From Clostridiales bacterium (GTDB taxonomy: Bacteria > Bacillota > Clostridia > Lachnospirales > Anaerotignaceae): a stretch of 64,000 nt of DNA. The notes below the pieces were generated by a model. That model did no database searches. It was not told where the DNA came from and saw only the letters and a list, made by a program, of their open reading frames with translations. Of this stretch, positions 33,250 to 42,342 are shown one piece after another. Within the stretch, counting starts at the first letter, position 1. Each line of letters starts with the position of its first letter. Made by a program: the position numbers and the translations under genes. The stretch covers positions 1 through 64,000 of the forward strand of contig JAGZLR010000007.1 in the NCBI GenBank assembly GCA_018364635.1. The letters are read 5' to 3'.

Positions 33250-34932
33250 TTACTCAAAATCAATGACAGCGCCTTTATTGGCAGAAGCTGCCACTTTAGA
33301 ATAAAGTCTCAAATATCCCCGCGGAATTTCCTTTTCTGGACGTTTCCAAGCTCTCAAACGTCTTTGGATCTCCTCTTCCTCTACTTTTAAAGAGAGAATT
33401 CCCTGATCTACATTGATATAAATCTCGTCTCCATCCTCAACGATAGCAATTGGTCCGCCTTCCGCCGCTTCTGGTGACACATGCCCTACAAAACAGCCAT
33501 TGTTTGTTCCAGAAAAACGTCCATCTGTCACAAGTGCTGTACATTTCCCAAGACCCATACCATACATATATTTCATTGCTTTATACATTTCTCTCATGCC
33601 TGGGCCGCCCTTTGGTCCTTCATAACGAATTACTACAACATCTCCTGCGACAATCTTTCCAGCTAAAATAGCTTCTTCCGCTTCTTCTTCGCTATTAAAG
33701 ACTTTTGCTTTGCCACAAAATTCATGAACAGCCGAATCAATGGCACCTGGTTTCGTAATGGCAGTATCAGGTGCTAAATTTCCTCTTAAAACAGCAATAC
33801 CTCCTGTTTTACTAAACGGTTCCTCCACTGTTTTTATAATTTCGTCATTTGGCTCGTACAAGTACTGATAATTTTTCAAATTTTCTCGCAATGTCTGGCC
33901 TGTACATGTCATAACATCCAAATCCAAAATCTCTCCTAAACGTTCCATAACGCGCGGAATTCCACCAGCTCTATAGAAAGCTTCCATATCCCATTTTGCT
34001 GCTGGATTTACTTTTGCTACCTGAGGTGTTACCTTGTTTAATTCCTCAAATGCATCCACAACATTCAGCTTCATACCTGCTTCATAGGCAACAGCACTTA
34101 AATGGAGTACAGAATTTGTGGAACCACAAATCCCCATTGCAACTTTAATACCATTTTTCAGAGATCTATCTGTTATGATTTGGCGAGCTGTAATACCTTT
34201 TTCCGCCAATTCACAAATTTTTCTTCCAGATTCATAGGCAACTCTCAACCGCTCTGCATAAGTAGCAGGAACCAATGCACTGCCTGTCAGGCTCATTCCC
34301 ATGGCCTCTGTAATACAGCACATTGTATTTGCAGTACCTAAAAATGCACAGGAACCACAACCTGGTGCCACAACATTCTCCAGCTTAGAAAATTCTTCTG
34401 AAGAAATTTTTCCTGCATGCAACATACCCGTAGCTTCATCTACAGATGTAAGATCTGTCTTTCTACCATCAAATACTTTTCCCCCAAGCATTGGTCCGCC
34501 ATTGACTATAATTGCTGGGATGTCCAGCCTTGCTGCCGCCATCAACATTGCTGGTATAATCTTATCGCAGCTTGCCAGCATCACAATGGCATCCAACTTA
34601 TGTGCCCTAGCTTCAATTTCAATCGAGTTACAAATAATTTCTCTAGATGGCAGAATATACTTCATTCCTAAATGTCCCTGAGCCACTGCATCACAGGCTG
34701 CAATTACCCCAAACTCTACAGGAGTTCCCCCGCCTCTATAGATACCATTTTTTACATACTGTGCTACTTGGTTTAAATTATAATGCCCAGGAACTAATGT
34801 ATTCCATGAATTTGCAATTCCGATCATCGGACGTCCTGTCAGCTCATCATCGGAATAACCCATAGATTTAAAAATTGCCCTATAAAACGCATTATCTGGT
34901 CCAGAAAGTATTTCTTCACTACGGTATTTCAT
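33250..34932 (-). CDS. ilvD: Dihydroxy-acid dehydratase (IlvD/Edd family)
   Basis: 560 aa, the normal IlvD size. It should dehydrate 2,3-dihydroxy-isovalerate and -methylvalerate in valine and isoleucine synthesis. Cluster-binding cysteines are visible in MLASCDKIIPAM (near residue 120) and GCGSCAFLGTANTM (near residue 193); CxxC-like GCGSC replaces the TCGSCSG of many DHADs. Active-site serine region GRFSGTNNGCFVGHVSPEA near residue 470. Sugar-acid dehydratases share this family, so the substrate is not certain; no other ilv gene is adjacent. It is monocistronic by appearance; the ATG at 34932 has GGGG upstream. Cytoplasmic Fe-S enzyme. Confidence 0.88.
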   Translation of the reverse strand: MKYRSEEILSGPDNAFYRAIFKSMGYSDDELTGRPMIGIANSWNTLVPGHYNLNQVAQYVKNGIYRGGGTPVEFGVIAACDAVAQGHLGMKYILPSREIICNSIEIEARAHKLDAIVMLASCDKIIPAMLMAAARLDIPAIIVNGGPMLGGKVFDGRKTDLTSVDEATGMLHAGKISSEEFSKLENVVAPGCGSCAFLGTANTMCCITEAMGMSLTGSALVPATYAERLRVAYESGRKICELAEKGITARQIITDRSLKNGIKVAMGICGSTNSVLHLSAVAYEAGMKLNVVDAFEELNKVTPQVAKVNPAAKWDMEAFYRAGGIPRVMERLGEILDLDVMTCTGQTLRENLKNYQYLYEPNDEIIKTVEEPFSKTGGIAVLRGNLAPDTAITKPGAIDSAVHEFCGKAKVFNSEEEAEEAILAGKIVAGDVVVIRYEGPKGGPGMREMYKAMKYMYGMGLGKCTALVTDGRFSGTNNGCFVGHVSPEAAEGGPIAIVEDGDEIYINVDQGILSLKVEEEEIQRRLRAWKRPEKEIPRGYLRLYSKVAASANKGAVIDFE

Positions 34933-35018
34933 TGTTATCCCCCCATCAAATTTATTTTTTTATTTTAATTTTAGTATGGCTATCTCTATTTTTCAATGGA
35001 TGCAACAAAAAAACTTGT

Positions 35019-36119
35019 TTAACACTTTTGATTTTCTTTCTTCATCAATACTAAACCAAGCAAATACCCACATAAAGCGCCGCCAATATGCCCCCAAATG
35101 TCAATACCACCATCTCCCATGCCAAAGGCTAACCCTGGAAAGAAGATAATCAATATTGTAAAGAAGGATAAGCCATCAATAGACCGTTTTTGAATCTGAC
35201 TTAAAGCAAAAACCGCACCTAACAGTCCATAAATGGCACAGGATGCACCAATAGAAATAGTATTATGACTATTAAAGAGAATACTGATAATATCTCCTCC
35301 CAAACCTGCGCTATAATAAATTAAAAGAAAAGCTGTCCGTCCATAATACTTTTCTGTCCTACTTCCAAATACATATAAGTAAATACAATTTCCAATAACA
35401 TGAGCTAATCCACCATGTAAAAACATTGAAGTAATTAGCCGATAGTATTCTCCATCACCAATAACAACATCAAATCCAGATCCGCCCCAAAAAATAGCTT
35501 GAGATAAATTTCCGCTGATTAATAATAGAATAAAAATGCCTGCATTTAACAAAACTAACCCTAAAGTTAATTCTATACCATCAGATTTCTTTTTCATCTC
35601 TGCTGACTTCTTGGCTGCCTCTTCAAATTGTCGAAAACTGATTGGAGCATTATTACATTCTACCTCTTCTTCCACTGCTTGACGGGCTAAAGTACCAATA
35701 TTTAAAATCTCATCAGGCTGCCCTTGCGGCACATAGAGTATCTTTTCTTTTGGACGTATATTCCACCACACCTGAAGCACCTTTGTATCTGGTAAATATT
35801 GTTGATGAGATACCATTTCTTTTGTTTCATCTTTGTCACTAACCAACATATTGATACAAACTAAATGATTGCAGTGATACTGGTCCAAATCCTCTTCTAT
35901 CTGTTTTAACACAATCTGTATTTGCTTTTGATACTCTAGCGGAGGTATCTTTTCTGCGTCTATCACACTGATTAAATAATAAATCGGGCTTTCATTTTTC
36001 TGTAAGACCATACCAAATGTTCGTTCAGAAATATTTTCTCCATCTCCAAACGCAGTAAGGACAGAAAATTCGTTTTGTATCAATTTATAGCTGATATTTT
36101 TTAAATAGTTGACAAACAT
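35019..36119 (-). CDS. Rhomboid protease, GluP/YqgP-like
   Basis: 366 aa from ATG 36119 (GGGAAAGGAAAGAG upstream; an earlier frame at 36209 passes through a hairpin). Residues 1-180 are a soluble N-terminal domain; residues about 185-365 hold a rhomboid membrane domain with RLITSMFLHGGLAHVIGN (the H-x2-x2-H-x3-N hallmark), the catalytic serine in GASCAIYG, and the histidine in WGHIGGALCGYLLG. YqgP of B. subtilis has this layout and processes MgtE; an mgtE gene is 23 kb away, so the pairing is possible but unproven. GASC instead of the usual GASG is uncommon. Confidence 0.9.
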   Translation of the reverse strand: MFVNYLKNISYKLIQNEFSVLTAFGDGENISERTFGMVLQKNESPIYYLISVIDAEKIPPLEYQKQIQIVLKQIEEDLDQYHCNHLVCINMLVSDKDETKEMVSHQQYLPDTKVLQVWWNIRPKEKILYVPQGQPDEILNIGTLARQAVEEEVECNNAPISFRQFEEAAKKSAEMKKKSDGIELTLGLVLLNAGIFILLLISGNLSQAIFWGGSGFDVVIGDGEYYRLITSMFLHGGLAHVIGNCIYLYVFGSRTEKYYGRTAFLLIYYSAGLGGDIISILFNSHNTISIGASCAIYGLLGAVFALSQIQKRSIDGLSFFTILIIFFPGLAFGMGDGGIDIWGHIGGALCGYLLGLVLMKKENQKC

Positions 36120-36143
36120 AACATATCTCTTTCCTTTCCCATA

Positions 36144-36176
36144 GAAAAATACCCATTGGATGGGGAAATCCAATGG
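36144..36176 (-). terminator. Terminator-like hairpin before rhomboid gene
   Basis: CCCATTGGAT / ATCCAATGGG perfect 10-bp stem (36152-36176) with T-rich 3' side on the minus strand. It lies 25-57 bp upstream of the rhomboid start, so it could end the bofA transcript or act as an attenuator. Confidence 0.6.
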
Positions 36177-36273
36177 GCAACGGACAAGAAACGGGGATTT
36201 CTTATCCAAGGAGTAATGATTTTGCTATAATAAACATCTTTAAAAGGAGTGGATGTTCACATCTTTTTAATAC

Positions 36274-36315
36274 TTATCCACACTTTATCCACAACTATAA
36301 TACCATTTATTCACA
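36274..36315 (+). promoter_or_regulatory. Cluster of three DnaA boxes
   Basis: TTATCCACA at 36274-36282 and 36285-36293 (both perfect consensus) and TTATTCACA at 36307-36315. All lie on the same strand with start-to-start distances of 11 and 22 bp, i.e. on one face of the helix, in an AT-rich gap between bofA and the rhomboid gene. There is no dnaA gene in the window, so this is more likely a DnaA-binding/titration or regulatory cluster than oriC. Confidence 0.65.
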
Positions 36316-36341
36316 GATTAGTCAACAGCCTAAAAAAATTT

Positions 36342-36602
36342 TTATAGCATCCAACCAGCCGCTAATAATAATAAAACACCGGGCAGCCCTAAAAAACCAA
36401 CAATTGATGCTGTTAGTATATTGATCCCCACATAAATCCCCATTGGCTGTAGCAGCAAATTAGCCGCAGTCAATACAAAAACTCCTATTACACTGTTCAG
36501 TGTTACCTTCAGCAAAAACCGAATTGGTTTTGCCAAAACTAAAAGCATTAAAAACCCTGCACAGATCAAAATCATTGCAAAGATAACACTATCTGCCCCC
36601 AT
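36342..36602 (-). CDS. Pro-sigma-K processing inhibitor BofA family protein
   Basis: 86 aa with two or three membrane segments; the conserved stretch FLLKVTLNSVIGVFVLTAANLLLQPMG and GVNILTASIVGFLGLPGVLLLLA (here GINILTASIVGFLGLPG) identify the BofA family. BofA inhibits the SpoIVFB protease that cleaves pro-sigma-K in the mother cell. Second sporulation gene of the window. It follows the YaaL-type gene (36639-36881) by 36 bp, an order (yaaL-bofA) also found in Bacillus. Confidence 0.9.
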   Translation of the reverse strand: MGADSVIFAMILICAGFLMLLVLAKPIRFLLKVTLNSVIGVFVLTAANLLLQPMGIYVGINILTASIVGFLGLPGVLLLLAAGWML

Positions 36603-36638
36603 AGATATCCTCCTTTTTCTGTAAAACCATGAAAAAGA

Positions 36639-36881
36639 TCAACTAATTTTTTCAAATCCTTCTGCTACTAAGCCGCTTTCTTTTGCCATTTTTAAAAAAT
36701 ATTGATACTTTTTGTTCAATGATATAATTTCATAGATATAGGAATCAATTAAGTTTTCATCTGTAACCAAATCAAAATTTCGTCTTGTTTGTTCCAGCTG
36801 TCCTTTAATTTTTTCAATTGATGCAATAATCTCTTTTCCTTCACTGGAAATATAATCTCCACCCTGTTTTTTTCCTCGCAT
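36639..36881 (-). CDS. DUF2508 (YaaL-like) protein
   Basis: 80 aa from ATG 36881, with GGAGG 9 nt upstream. A longer frame extends to 37055 but would overlap the Gx transporter gene and its terminator. The soluble helical sequence (EGKEIIASIEKIKGQLEQTRRNFDLVTDENLIDSYIYE) with the NFDLVTDENLIDSYIYE-type core marks DUF2508/YaaL, a family of unknown function usually placed next to bofA, as here. Likely co-transcribed with bofA. Confidence 0.85.
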   Translation of the reverse strand: MRGKKQGGDYISSEGKEIIASIEKIKGQLEQTRRNFDLVTDENLIDSYIYEIISLNKKYQYFLKMAKESGLVAEGFEKIS

Positions 36882-36950
36882 AAAACCTATCCTCCGGTTA
36901 CATTTTTTTCTGCTACTGTTAATATAATCAGTTTCACCAGTTTTATGCCA

Positions 36951-36983
36951 AAAAATAAAAAAACTGTCATAATGACAGTTTTT
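36951..36983 (-). terminator. Terminator after Gx transporter gene
   Basis: AAACTGTCAT / ATGACAGTTT perfect stem (36961-36981) with a T-rich tail on the minus strand. Confidence 0.85.
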
Positions 36984-37476
36984 AATGACGACCAACATGT
37001 TGAATATAAGAAAGTGCAGATTTTGCTGTAATGCCGACAACAACTCCTGTGACAATACCAGAAATCAATAAGACAGGAAGATAGTAGATTACTTTTGTAT
37101 TTTTAAGCATAATCATAGCCATAATAATTTGCCCAATATTATGAGCAATCCCACCTATCACACTGACACCAATCATGCTAAACCACTGACTTTTTTTAAG
37201 TAAACTCATCGCAAAAAAACTAAAAATCGCACCAGCTGCACTGTACATAAAACCTGCAAATCCACTAAATAAAACCCCTGCAATCAATATTCTGACTATA
37301 GAAATGTAAAAGGCATCTCTAGTTTCCATCGTGTAAAGTACCAATACAATTACAATATTGGCCAATCCAAGTTTGATTCCAGGTACTGCTACTGGTACAG
37401 GGATCATCCGCTCTACATAACTCATCAATATAGCCAATGCAGTAAATACCCCATAATATGCCACTTTCTTACTCAT
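36982..37476 (-). CDS. Gx transporter family protein (Hpre_diP_synt_I)
   Basis: 164 aa, about five membrane helices. Family stretches: ALAILMSYVERMIPVPVAVPGIKLGLANIVIVL, AGFMYSAAGAIFSF, and SVIGGIAHNIGQIIMA. Once annotated as heptaprenyl diphosphate synthase component I, this family looks like an ECF-type membrane protein of unknown substrate. It is 12 nt downstream of a NusG_II-domain gene and near apbE, the standard trio in Clostridia, linked to flavin/quinone or electron-transport (Rnf) biogenesis. Confidence 0.9.
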   Translation of the reverse strand: MSKKVAYYGVFTALAILMSYVERMIPVPVAVPGIKLGLANIVIVLVLYTMETRDAFYISIVRILIAGVLFSGFAGFMYSAAGAIFSFFAMSLLKKSQWFSMIGVSVIGGIAHNIGQIIMAMIMLKNTKVIYYLPVLLISGIVTGVVVGITAKSALSYIQHVGRH

Positions 37477-37488
37477 GACTTCCCTCGC

Positions 37489-37860
37489 TTAATTTGCAAT
37501 CATATCAATATCATTGTTTTGCGCATCCCCTTGTATCTCAACTACAATTTTATGAGGCAGACAAATAATCGTTTCGTTTTTCTTAGAAATCGCTTTTTGG
37601 TTGACACAGATCTGATCTTTGCAATCCGCAGATATCATATCTGCCATACCATCTTTGATTTGAAGCGTATTCACATTGCCGTCCTCTGTAGGAATTTCTA
37701 AAATCTGATCTTCATGTAACGGTATCCTAGCAAATTCCTTATCCTCCACATAGATAACAACTTCTCCGCCGTCATTGCCTGGTCGCAACAGGCCTGAAAA
37801 ATATAACCATCCTGCTGCTAAAATCAGTAGTAAAATTAAAATAAGATCTGATTTTTTCAC
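37489..37860 (-). CDS. NusG domain II-containing secreted protein
   Basis: 123 aa. An N-terminal hydrophobic anchor (residues 7-23) precedes an extracytoplasmic NusG_II-like beta domain with GGEVVIYVEDKEFARIPL, and a conserved CKDQICVNQKAISKKNETIICLPHKIVVEI segment whose cysteine pair and HKI motif are typical of the family. Function unknown. It pairs with the Gx transporter gene (12 nt away) and is divergent from apbE, the usual arrangement. Confidence 0.9.
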   Translation of the reverse strand: MKKSDLILILLLILAAGWLYFSGLLRPGNDGGEVVIYVEDKEFARIPLHEDQILEIPTEDGNVNTLQIKDGMADMISADCKDQICVNQKAISKKNETIICLPHKIVVEIQGDAQNNDIDMIAN

Positions 37861-37934
37861 TTTAACATTTCCTTTCTTATTTCTTTATAGCTTAACCTGT
37901 TTTATTAAAAAAAACAATATTAGCACTCATATTA

Positions 37935-37963
37935 TTGAAAAAAATTTTTATTTGTCGCATAAT
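37935..37963 (+). promoter_or_regulatory. Predicted promoter of apbE
   Basis: TTGAAA (37935-37940), 17 bp, CATAAT (37958-37963), about 35 bp upstream of the apbE start. Confidence 0.5.
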
Positions 37964-37998
37964 ATGGTCAAAAACTTTTTCAGGAGAGACGATAGACA

Positions 37999-39012
37999 AT
38001 GAAAAAACTATTATTTTCTATACTAGCTATTTTTATGATCATACTAAGTAACGGCTGTTCGAAAAAAACTGAACCTGTTAGCAGTACAAGCTTCCTGCTA
38101 AACACAGTCTCTACCATTACAATCTACCAATCCGATGGACCAATTGAGCCATCTGTCTTAATTTCTCAGTGTTTTTCCCTTTGTAGAGAATATGAAAAAC
38201 AGTTAAGCAGAACAGTTGCAGGTAGCGATGTTTCTAAAATCAATACTGCTGATGGAAAAGCTGTTCAAATCAAAAAATCTACCGCAGATGTCATTCAACG
38301 AAGCTTAGATTTTTATCATCTTTCTCAAGGTTACTTTGACATCACAATTGCCCCATTAAGCTCATTATGGGACTTTCAAGGAGAACAGCCTCATGTGCCT
38401 ACAGATATTGAAATACAGAAAGCAATTTCTCATATCAACGCCAATGTTATACAGTTAAGCGGCGATACTGTGCAACTATCTGACCCAGAGGCTGCCATTG
38501 ACTTGGGAGGAATTGCCAAAGGGTATATTGCAGATCAAGCGGCTGATTTTTTAAAAACAAATGGAGTTACCAGCGCTATTATCAATTTAGGCGGCAATAT
38601 TGTTACCATTGGCGGCTTAGATGAATCTACACCGTTTCAAATTGGGATTCAGAAGCCTTTTGACCAACAAAATGCTGTCATAGGTTCTCTTTTTGTTTCT
38701 GATAAATCTGTTGTTACCTCTGGAGTGTATCAACGGTATTTTGAAGAAAACGGAAAAATATACCACCACATCATTGATCCAAAAACTGGGTATCCAAAAG
38801 AAAACAACCTTCTCTCTGTCACCATTATCTCTGACTTATCCACAGACGGAGACGGATTGAGCACTTCATGTTTCTTGTTAGGTTTAGAGAAAGGAATGGA
38901 ACTAATAAATTCTTTAGAAAATATTGAAGCGATATTTATTGACCAGGATTATCAACTTCATTTTTCTGATGGTATTGGCACCAAAATTCAGTACAAACCA
39001 TATGAAACATGA
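37999..39012 (+). CDS. apbE: FAD:protein FMN transferase (ApbE)
   Basis: 337 aa lipoprotein; lipobox LSNGC near residue 20. ApbE signatures: GYFDITIAPLSSLWDF, DLGGIAKGYIADQAA and NLGGNIVTIGG, and the FAD/Mg-binding region HHIIDPKTGYP with SDLSTDGDGLSTSCFLLG near residue 285. It attaches FMN by phosphoester to Thr/Ser of partner proteins such as Rnf or Nqr subunits, outside the membrane. Divergent NusG_II and Gx genes support a flavoprotein-assembly context; no Rnf genes are visible here. AGGAGAGACG lies upstream of ATG. Confidence 0.95.
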   Translation: MKKLLFSILAIFMIILSNGCSKKTEPVSSTSFLLNTVSTITIYQSDGPIEPSVLISQCFSLCREYEKQLSRTVAGSDVSKINTADGKAVQIKKSTADVIQRSLDFYHLSQGYFDITIAPLSSLWDFQGEQPHVPTDIEIQKAISHINANVIQLSGDTVQLSDPEAAIDLGGIAKGYIADQAADFLKTNGVTSAIINLGGNIVTIGGLDESTPFQIGIQKPFDQQNAVIGSLFVSDKSVVTSGVYQRYFEENGKIYHHIIDPKTGYPKENNLLSVTIISDLSTDGDGLSTSCFLLGLEKGMELINSLENIEAIFIDQDYQLHFSDGIGTKIQYKPYET

Positions 39013-39423
39013 AATTATTCATCTATCGACTTTCCAATATTGTACATAGTTCTTGTGCCGCCTTGTTCTTATATAACAGTATCCCATGATATAGGGTTTC
39101 TCCTCTTATCATGGGTATTTTACTATTGAACATTATGTGGCTTTATTCCTCAGAAAAGTGAATTCATTATCATCGATTTGTATAAATTAATGGAATTCTT
39201 ATAAAAATATATTTTATAACATGTATCTTGGAAAAGTGGACATTTTCAAAGAAAAAATATATAATGGTAAAAGGATTTGTCAAGTAGAAATATTGATTTG
39301 CCAATGAATTTATTAATCTAAATTGAGTATGATAGACGAAAGTTAAAATCATTATAGTGACAAGTTTTGTTAAAAGATTAAATTTTTTCTCGAAGTAAGT
39401 ATTACAAAGAATGGAGAGGCAAA
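39013..39423 (+). other. 411-bp intergenic region between apbE and gmd
   Basis: It holds one clear element, a terminator at 39080-39122; the remaining 300 bp are AT-rich. I found no convincing promoter for gmd: TTGTTA near 39367 and TATAGT at 39353-39358 are not correctly spaced to each other. No ORF, tRNA or repeat seen. Confidence 0.5.
39080..39122 (+). terminator. Terminator of apbE
   Basis: TATCCCATGATA / TATCATGGGTA stem with a 19-nt loop containing a small internal hairpin, then TTTTA. Confidence 0.7.
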
Positions 39424-40458
39424 ATGAACAAACATGCATTGATTACAGGAATTACAGGACAAGACGGGTCTTATTTAGCAGAACTTCTTCTTGAAAAAGG
39501 TTATGAAGTTTATGGAATAATACGAAGAAAAAGTGTTGTTGATTATGGTAATGTGGAACATATAAAAGAAAAAATTCATTTTATATATGCCGATATGACT
39601 GATATTATTTCCTTAATATCAGCAATGAAAATTTCTCAAGCAGACGAAGTATATAATCTTGCGGCCCAGTCTTTTGTCGCTACCAGCTGGGAACAGCCTA
39701 TTGCCACAGCAGAAATTGATGCTTTAGGCGTTACAAATCTGTTAGAGGCAATTCGTACTGTAAGGCCAACTGCCAAATTCTACCAGGCTTCTACCAGCGA
39801 AATGTTTGGGCTTGTACAAGAAACCCCACAAAAAGAAACAACACCGTTTTATCCAAGAAGTCCTTATGGTGTAGCTAAACTGTATGGTCACTGGATTACA
39901 AAAAACTATAGAGAAAGTTATGGCCTTTTCACATGTTCAGGCATTCTTTTTAACCATGAAAGTGAAAGAAGAGGAAAAGAATTTGTCACACGAAAAATAA
40001 CAGATTCTGTAGCAAGGATAAGATTAGGTGTACAAGACTATTTAGAGCTAGGTAATCTTGATTCTAAACGAGATTGGGGACATTCCAAAGACTACGTTCG
40101 GGCTATGTGGCTTATGCTCCAGCAGGATCAGCCTGATGATTATGTTATTGCAACAAAGGAAACAAGAACTGTAAGAGATTTTGTAGCTCTGTCTTTCCAG
40201 ACAGCAGGAATAGAGGTTGAATTTAGAGGCGAGGGTGTAGATGAGATCGGTATTGATAAAGCGACAGGAAAAACAATCGTTAAAGTAAATCCTGTATTTT
40301 TCCGTCCTGCGGAAGTGGATATTCTTTTAGGGGATCCAGCAAAAGCAGAAACAGTTCTTGGTTGGAAAAGAGAAATATCATTTACAGAGCTGGTTCGTAG
40401 AATGGTAAAAAACGATTTATCCATTGTAGAAAGAGAGATCAAATTAAGAACCCTTTAA
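39424..40458 (+). CDS. gmd: GDP-mannose 4,6-dehydratase
   Basis: 344 aa, normal for Gmd. It converts GDP-mannose to GDP-4-keto-6-deoxymannose. NAD-binding [16 protein letters not shown] near residue 8, [22 protein letters not shown], the catalytic triad area STSEMFG with [15 protein letters not shown] (Y-x3-K), and [14 protein letters not shown] typical of Gmd. First of a surface-sugar cluster with an Rmd-like reductase 31 bp later. GGAGAGG precedes the ATG. Confidence 0.95.
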   Translation: MNKHALITGITGQDGSYLAELLLEKGYEVYGIIRRKSVVDYGNVEHIKEKIHFIYADMTDIISLISAMKISQADEVYNLAAQSFVATSWEQPIATAEIDALGVTNLLEAIRTVRPTAKFYQASTSEMFGLVQETPQKETTPFYPRSPYGVAKLYGHWITKNYRESYGLFTCSGILFNHESERRGKEFVTRKITDSVARIRLGVQDYLELGNLDSKRDWGHSKDYVRAMWLMLQQDQPDDYVIATKETRTVRDFVALSFQTAGIEVEFRGEGVDEIGIDKATGKTIVKVNPVFFRPAEVDILLGDPAKAETVLGWKREISFTELVRRMVKNDLSIVEREIKLRTL

Positions 40459-40489
40459 TTTATATTAACTACAGAAGGAATGATGACTA

Positions 40490-41428
40490 TTGAAAGCACT
40501 GGTGATTGGCGGCGCAGGTTTTGTAGGAAACCATTTAGTGGATCATCTAACAAAAGATAAGAAATGGGATGTTGCAATTACAAAGCTAGAAAACGAAAAT
40601 ATCTACAATAAAAATGTAGAAACCTATTCCCTAAATATATTAAATAAAGATGAAATCATTAATGTTTTAAATAAAGTTCAGCCTGATTATATCTTTCATC
40701 TAGCAGCACAAAGTTCTGTTGCCGCATCATGGAAAAATCCAGGCTTAACGATTGATATTAACATCAAAGGCAGCGTCAATGTTTTAGACTCTGTAAGAGA
40801 GGTCATACCTAAATCAAATATCCTTCTTATCGGATCTGGCGAAGAATACGGCCATATTCTTCCTAACGAGACACCTATTATTGAAGACAATCCTCTGCGT
40901 CCAGGGAATATATATGCTGCTACAAAAGCAGCGCAAAATATGCTAGGGAAAATTTATGCTGACGCCTATCAGATGAATGTTATTATGGTTCGTGCCTTTA
41001 ACCATATAGGCCCTGGACAAGCACCTATGTTTGTTGTCTCGGATTTTTGTAAACAAACAGTAGAAATAGAAAAAGGAATAAAAGAACCGGTTATTCATGT
41101 CGGAAATCTTTCTTCAAAACGTGAGTTTACTGATGTGAGAGATGTTGTAAAAGCCTATAGTCTCTTGATAGAAAAAGGACGCAGAGGTGAAATTTATAAT
41201 GTAGGAAATGGGCATGCAGTAGAAATTAAAGAAATCCTTAATCTAATTTTATCTATGAGTCAAAAAAAAATCTCTGTAGAAATAGATCAAAATAGACTAA
41301 GACCGGTTGATGTTCCTATCATAGAAGCAGATATAAAAAAACTTATAGATGCCACTGGTTGGAAGCAAGAAATACCTTTAGAGACCACAATCAAAGAAAC
41401 TTTGGATTACTGGAGAAAAATTTTGTAA
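40490..41428 (+). CDS. GDP-6-deoxy-D-mannose reductase-like epimerase
   Basis: 312 aa from TTG 40490, where the family's MKALVIGG start falls. NAD(P)-binding GGAGFVGNHLV, HLAAQSSVAASW, SGEEYGHILPNETPI, and the catalytic YAATKAAQNML (Y-x3-K). Rmd-type reductases convert the product of Gmd to GDP-D-rhamnose; fucose synthase (GMER) is the other option, but the sequence is closer to Rmd. It follows gmd directly, so I infer D-rhamnose or a related 6-deoxy sugar for surface glycans. Confidence 0.88.
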   Translation: MKALVIGGAGFVGNHLVDHLTKDKKWDVAITKLENENIYNKNVETYSLNILNKDEIINVLNKVQPDYIFHLAAQSSVAASWKNPGLTIDINIKGSVNVLDSVREVIPKSNILLIGSGEEYGHILPNETPIIEDNPLRPGNIYAATKAAQNMLGKIYADAYQMNVIMVRAFNHIGPGQAPMFVVSDFCKQTVEIEKGIKEPVIHVGNLSSKREFTDVRDVVKAYSLLIEKGRRGEIYNVGNGHAVEIKEILNLILSMSQKKISVEIDQNRLRPVDVPIIEADIKKLIDATGWKQEIPLETTIKETLDYWRKIL

Positions 41429-41442
41429 AGTAGGTTAAATAA

Positions 41443-42219
41443 ATGAAAACTTTAATGGAATTATATAGATATAGAGAAATGATTGCAAGTCTAGTAAGAA
41501 AAGATCTACGAGGGAGATATAAAGGTTCTGTTCTTGGTTTTCTATGGACCTTTATCAATCCTCTCCTTCAGCTTTTTGTGTACACAATCGTGTTTTCGGT
41601 AATTCTTCATTCGGATATTGAAAATTATTATCTTCATCTTTTTGTTGCGTTAATTCCTTGGATATTTTTTGCTTCGTCTTTATCAGGCGGTGCAACCTGT
41701 GTTATTAGTCAGAAAGATATGACAAAAAAGATTTATTTTCCACGAATCGTATTACCAATCGCGTTTGTAACTACATGTTTTGTTAATATGCTTTATTGTT
41801 TTATTGTTATCTTTGCAGTAGTTCTTATCGCTGGAGTAACAATCAATCCAGTAGCCATTATATGTTTGATTCCAGTCATGCTTGTTGAGTATATTCTTTG
41901 TCTTGGAGCAGCATTTATCTCTTCCGCAGTAACCGTTTACTTTCGGGACTTTGAGCATATCCTTGGTATAATCACAATGGCGCTTCAGTATTTAACACCA
42001 GTTATGTATCCTATCGATATCGTTCCAGAAAATATTATACCGGTTTTTATGTTAAACCCTATGACGCCACTTATCACAGCCTATCGTGATATTTTATATT
42101 ATGCACGTGTTCCAGATTTTACAACAATTGTACACGCTCTAATTTTGGGAGTTATTATTTTAATTGTAGGATACTTTGTGTTTGAAAAATTACAAAGGCA
42201 CTTTGCGGAAGAACTATAA
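41443..42219 (+). CDS. Polysaccharide ABC exporter permease (Wzm type)
   Basis: 258 aa with six predicted membrane helices. ABC-2 signatures: VRKDLRGRYKGSVLGFLWTFINPLLQLFVY near the start and DFEHILGIITMALQYLTPVMYP in the second half, followed by LNPMTPLITAYRDILYY. Such permeases (Wzm/TagG) export lipid-linked glycan polymers with a Wzt/TagH ATPase. No ATPase gene follows in this window; the next gene is a nucleotide-sugar dehydrogenase 123 bp later, so the partner is elsewhere or lost. Confidence 0.92.
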   Translation: MKTLMELYRYREMIASLVRKDLRGRYKGSVLGFLWTFINPLLQLFVYTIVFSVILHSDIENYYLHLFVALIPWIFFASSLSGGATCVISQKDMTKKIYFPRIVLPIAFVTTCFVNMLYCFIVIFAVVLIAGVTINPVAIICLIPVMLVEYILCLGAAFISSAVTVYFRDFEHILGIITMALQYLTPVMYPIDIVPENIIPVFMLNPMTPLITAYRDILYYARVPDFTTIVHALILGVIILIVGYFVFEKLQRHFAEEL

Positions 42220-42342
42220 AACCAGGTCAAAAATAGAGATAAAAAGAAAAAAATCAAATAAATTTACTTTAGAAAATAACCCTTATCTAAATAAAACCGT
42301 TGTTACGTTTTGAAATATTAGCAAAAAACCAAGGAGATCTCT

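Noticed and set aside
36203..36231. Forward promoter (TATAAT 36226-36231) before the DnaA boxes
   Set aside because: No good -35 and no forward gene; only a 5-codon ORF follows.
36274..36315. Chromosomal origin of replication
   Set aside because: Only three boxes, no dnaA/dnaN/rpmH nearby and no clear unwinding element, so I call it a DnaA-box cluster, not oriC.
36882..37055. Upstream extension of the YaaL-like gene
   Set aside because: It would cross the terminator and overlap the Gx gene; ATG 36881 has a proper GGAGG.
39170..39439. 89-codon minus-strand frame in the apbE-gmd gap
   Set aside because: AT-driven composition, overlaps the gmd start, no ribosome binding site and no recognisable domain.
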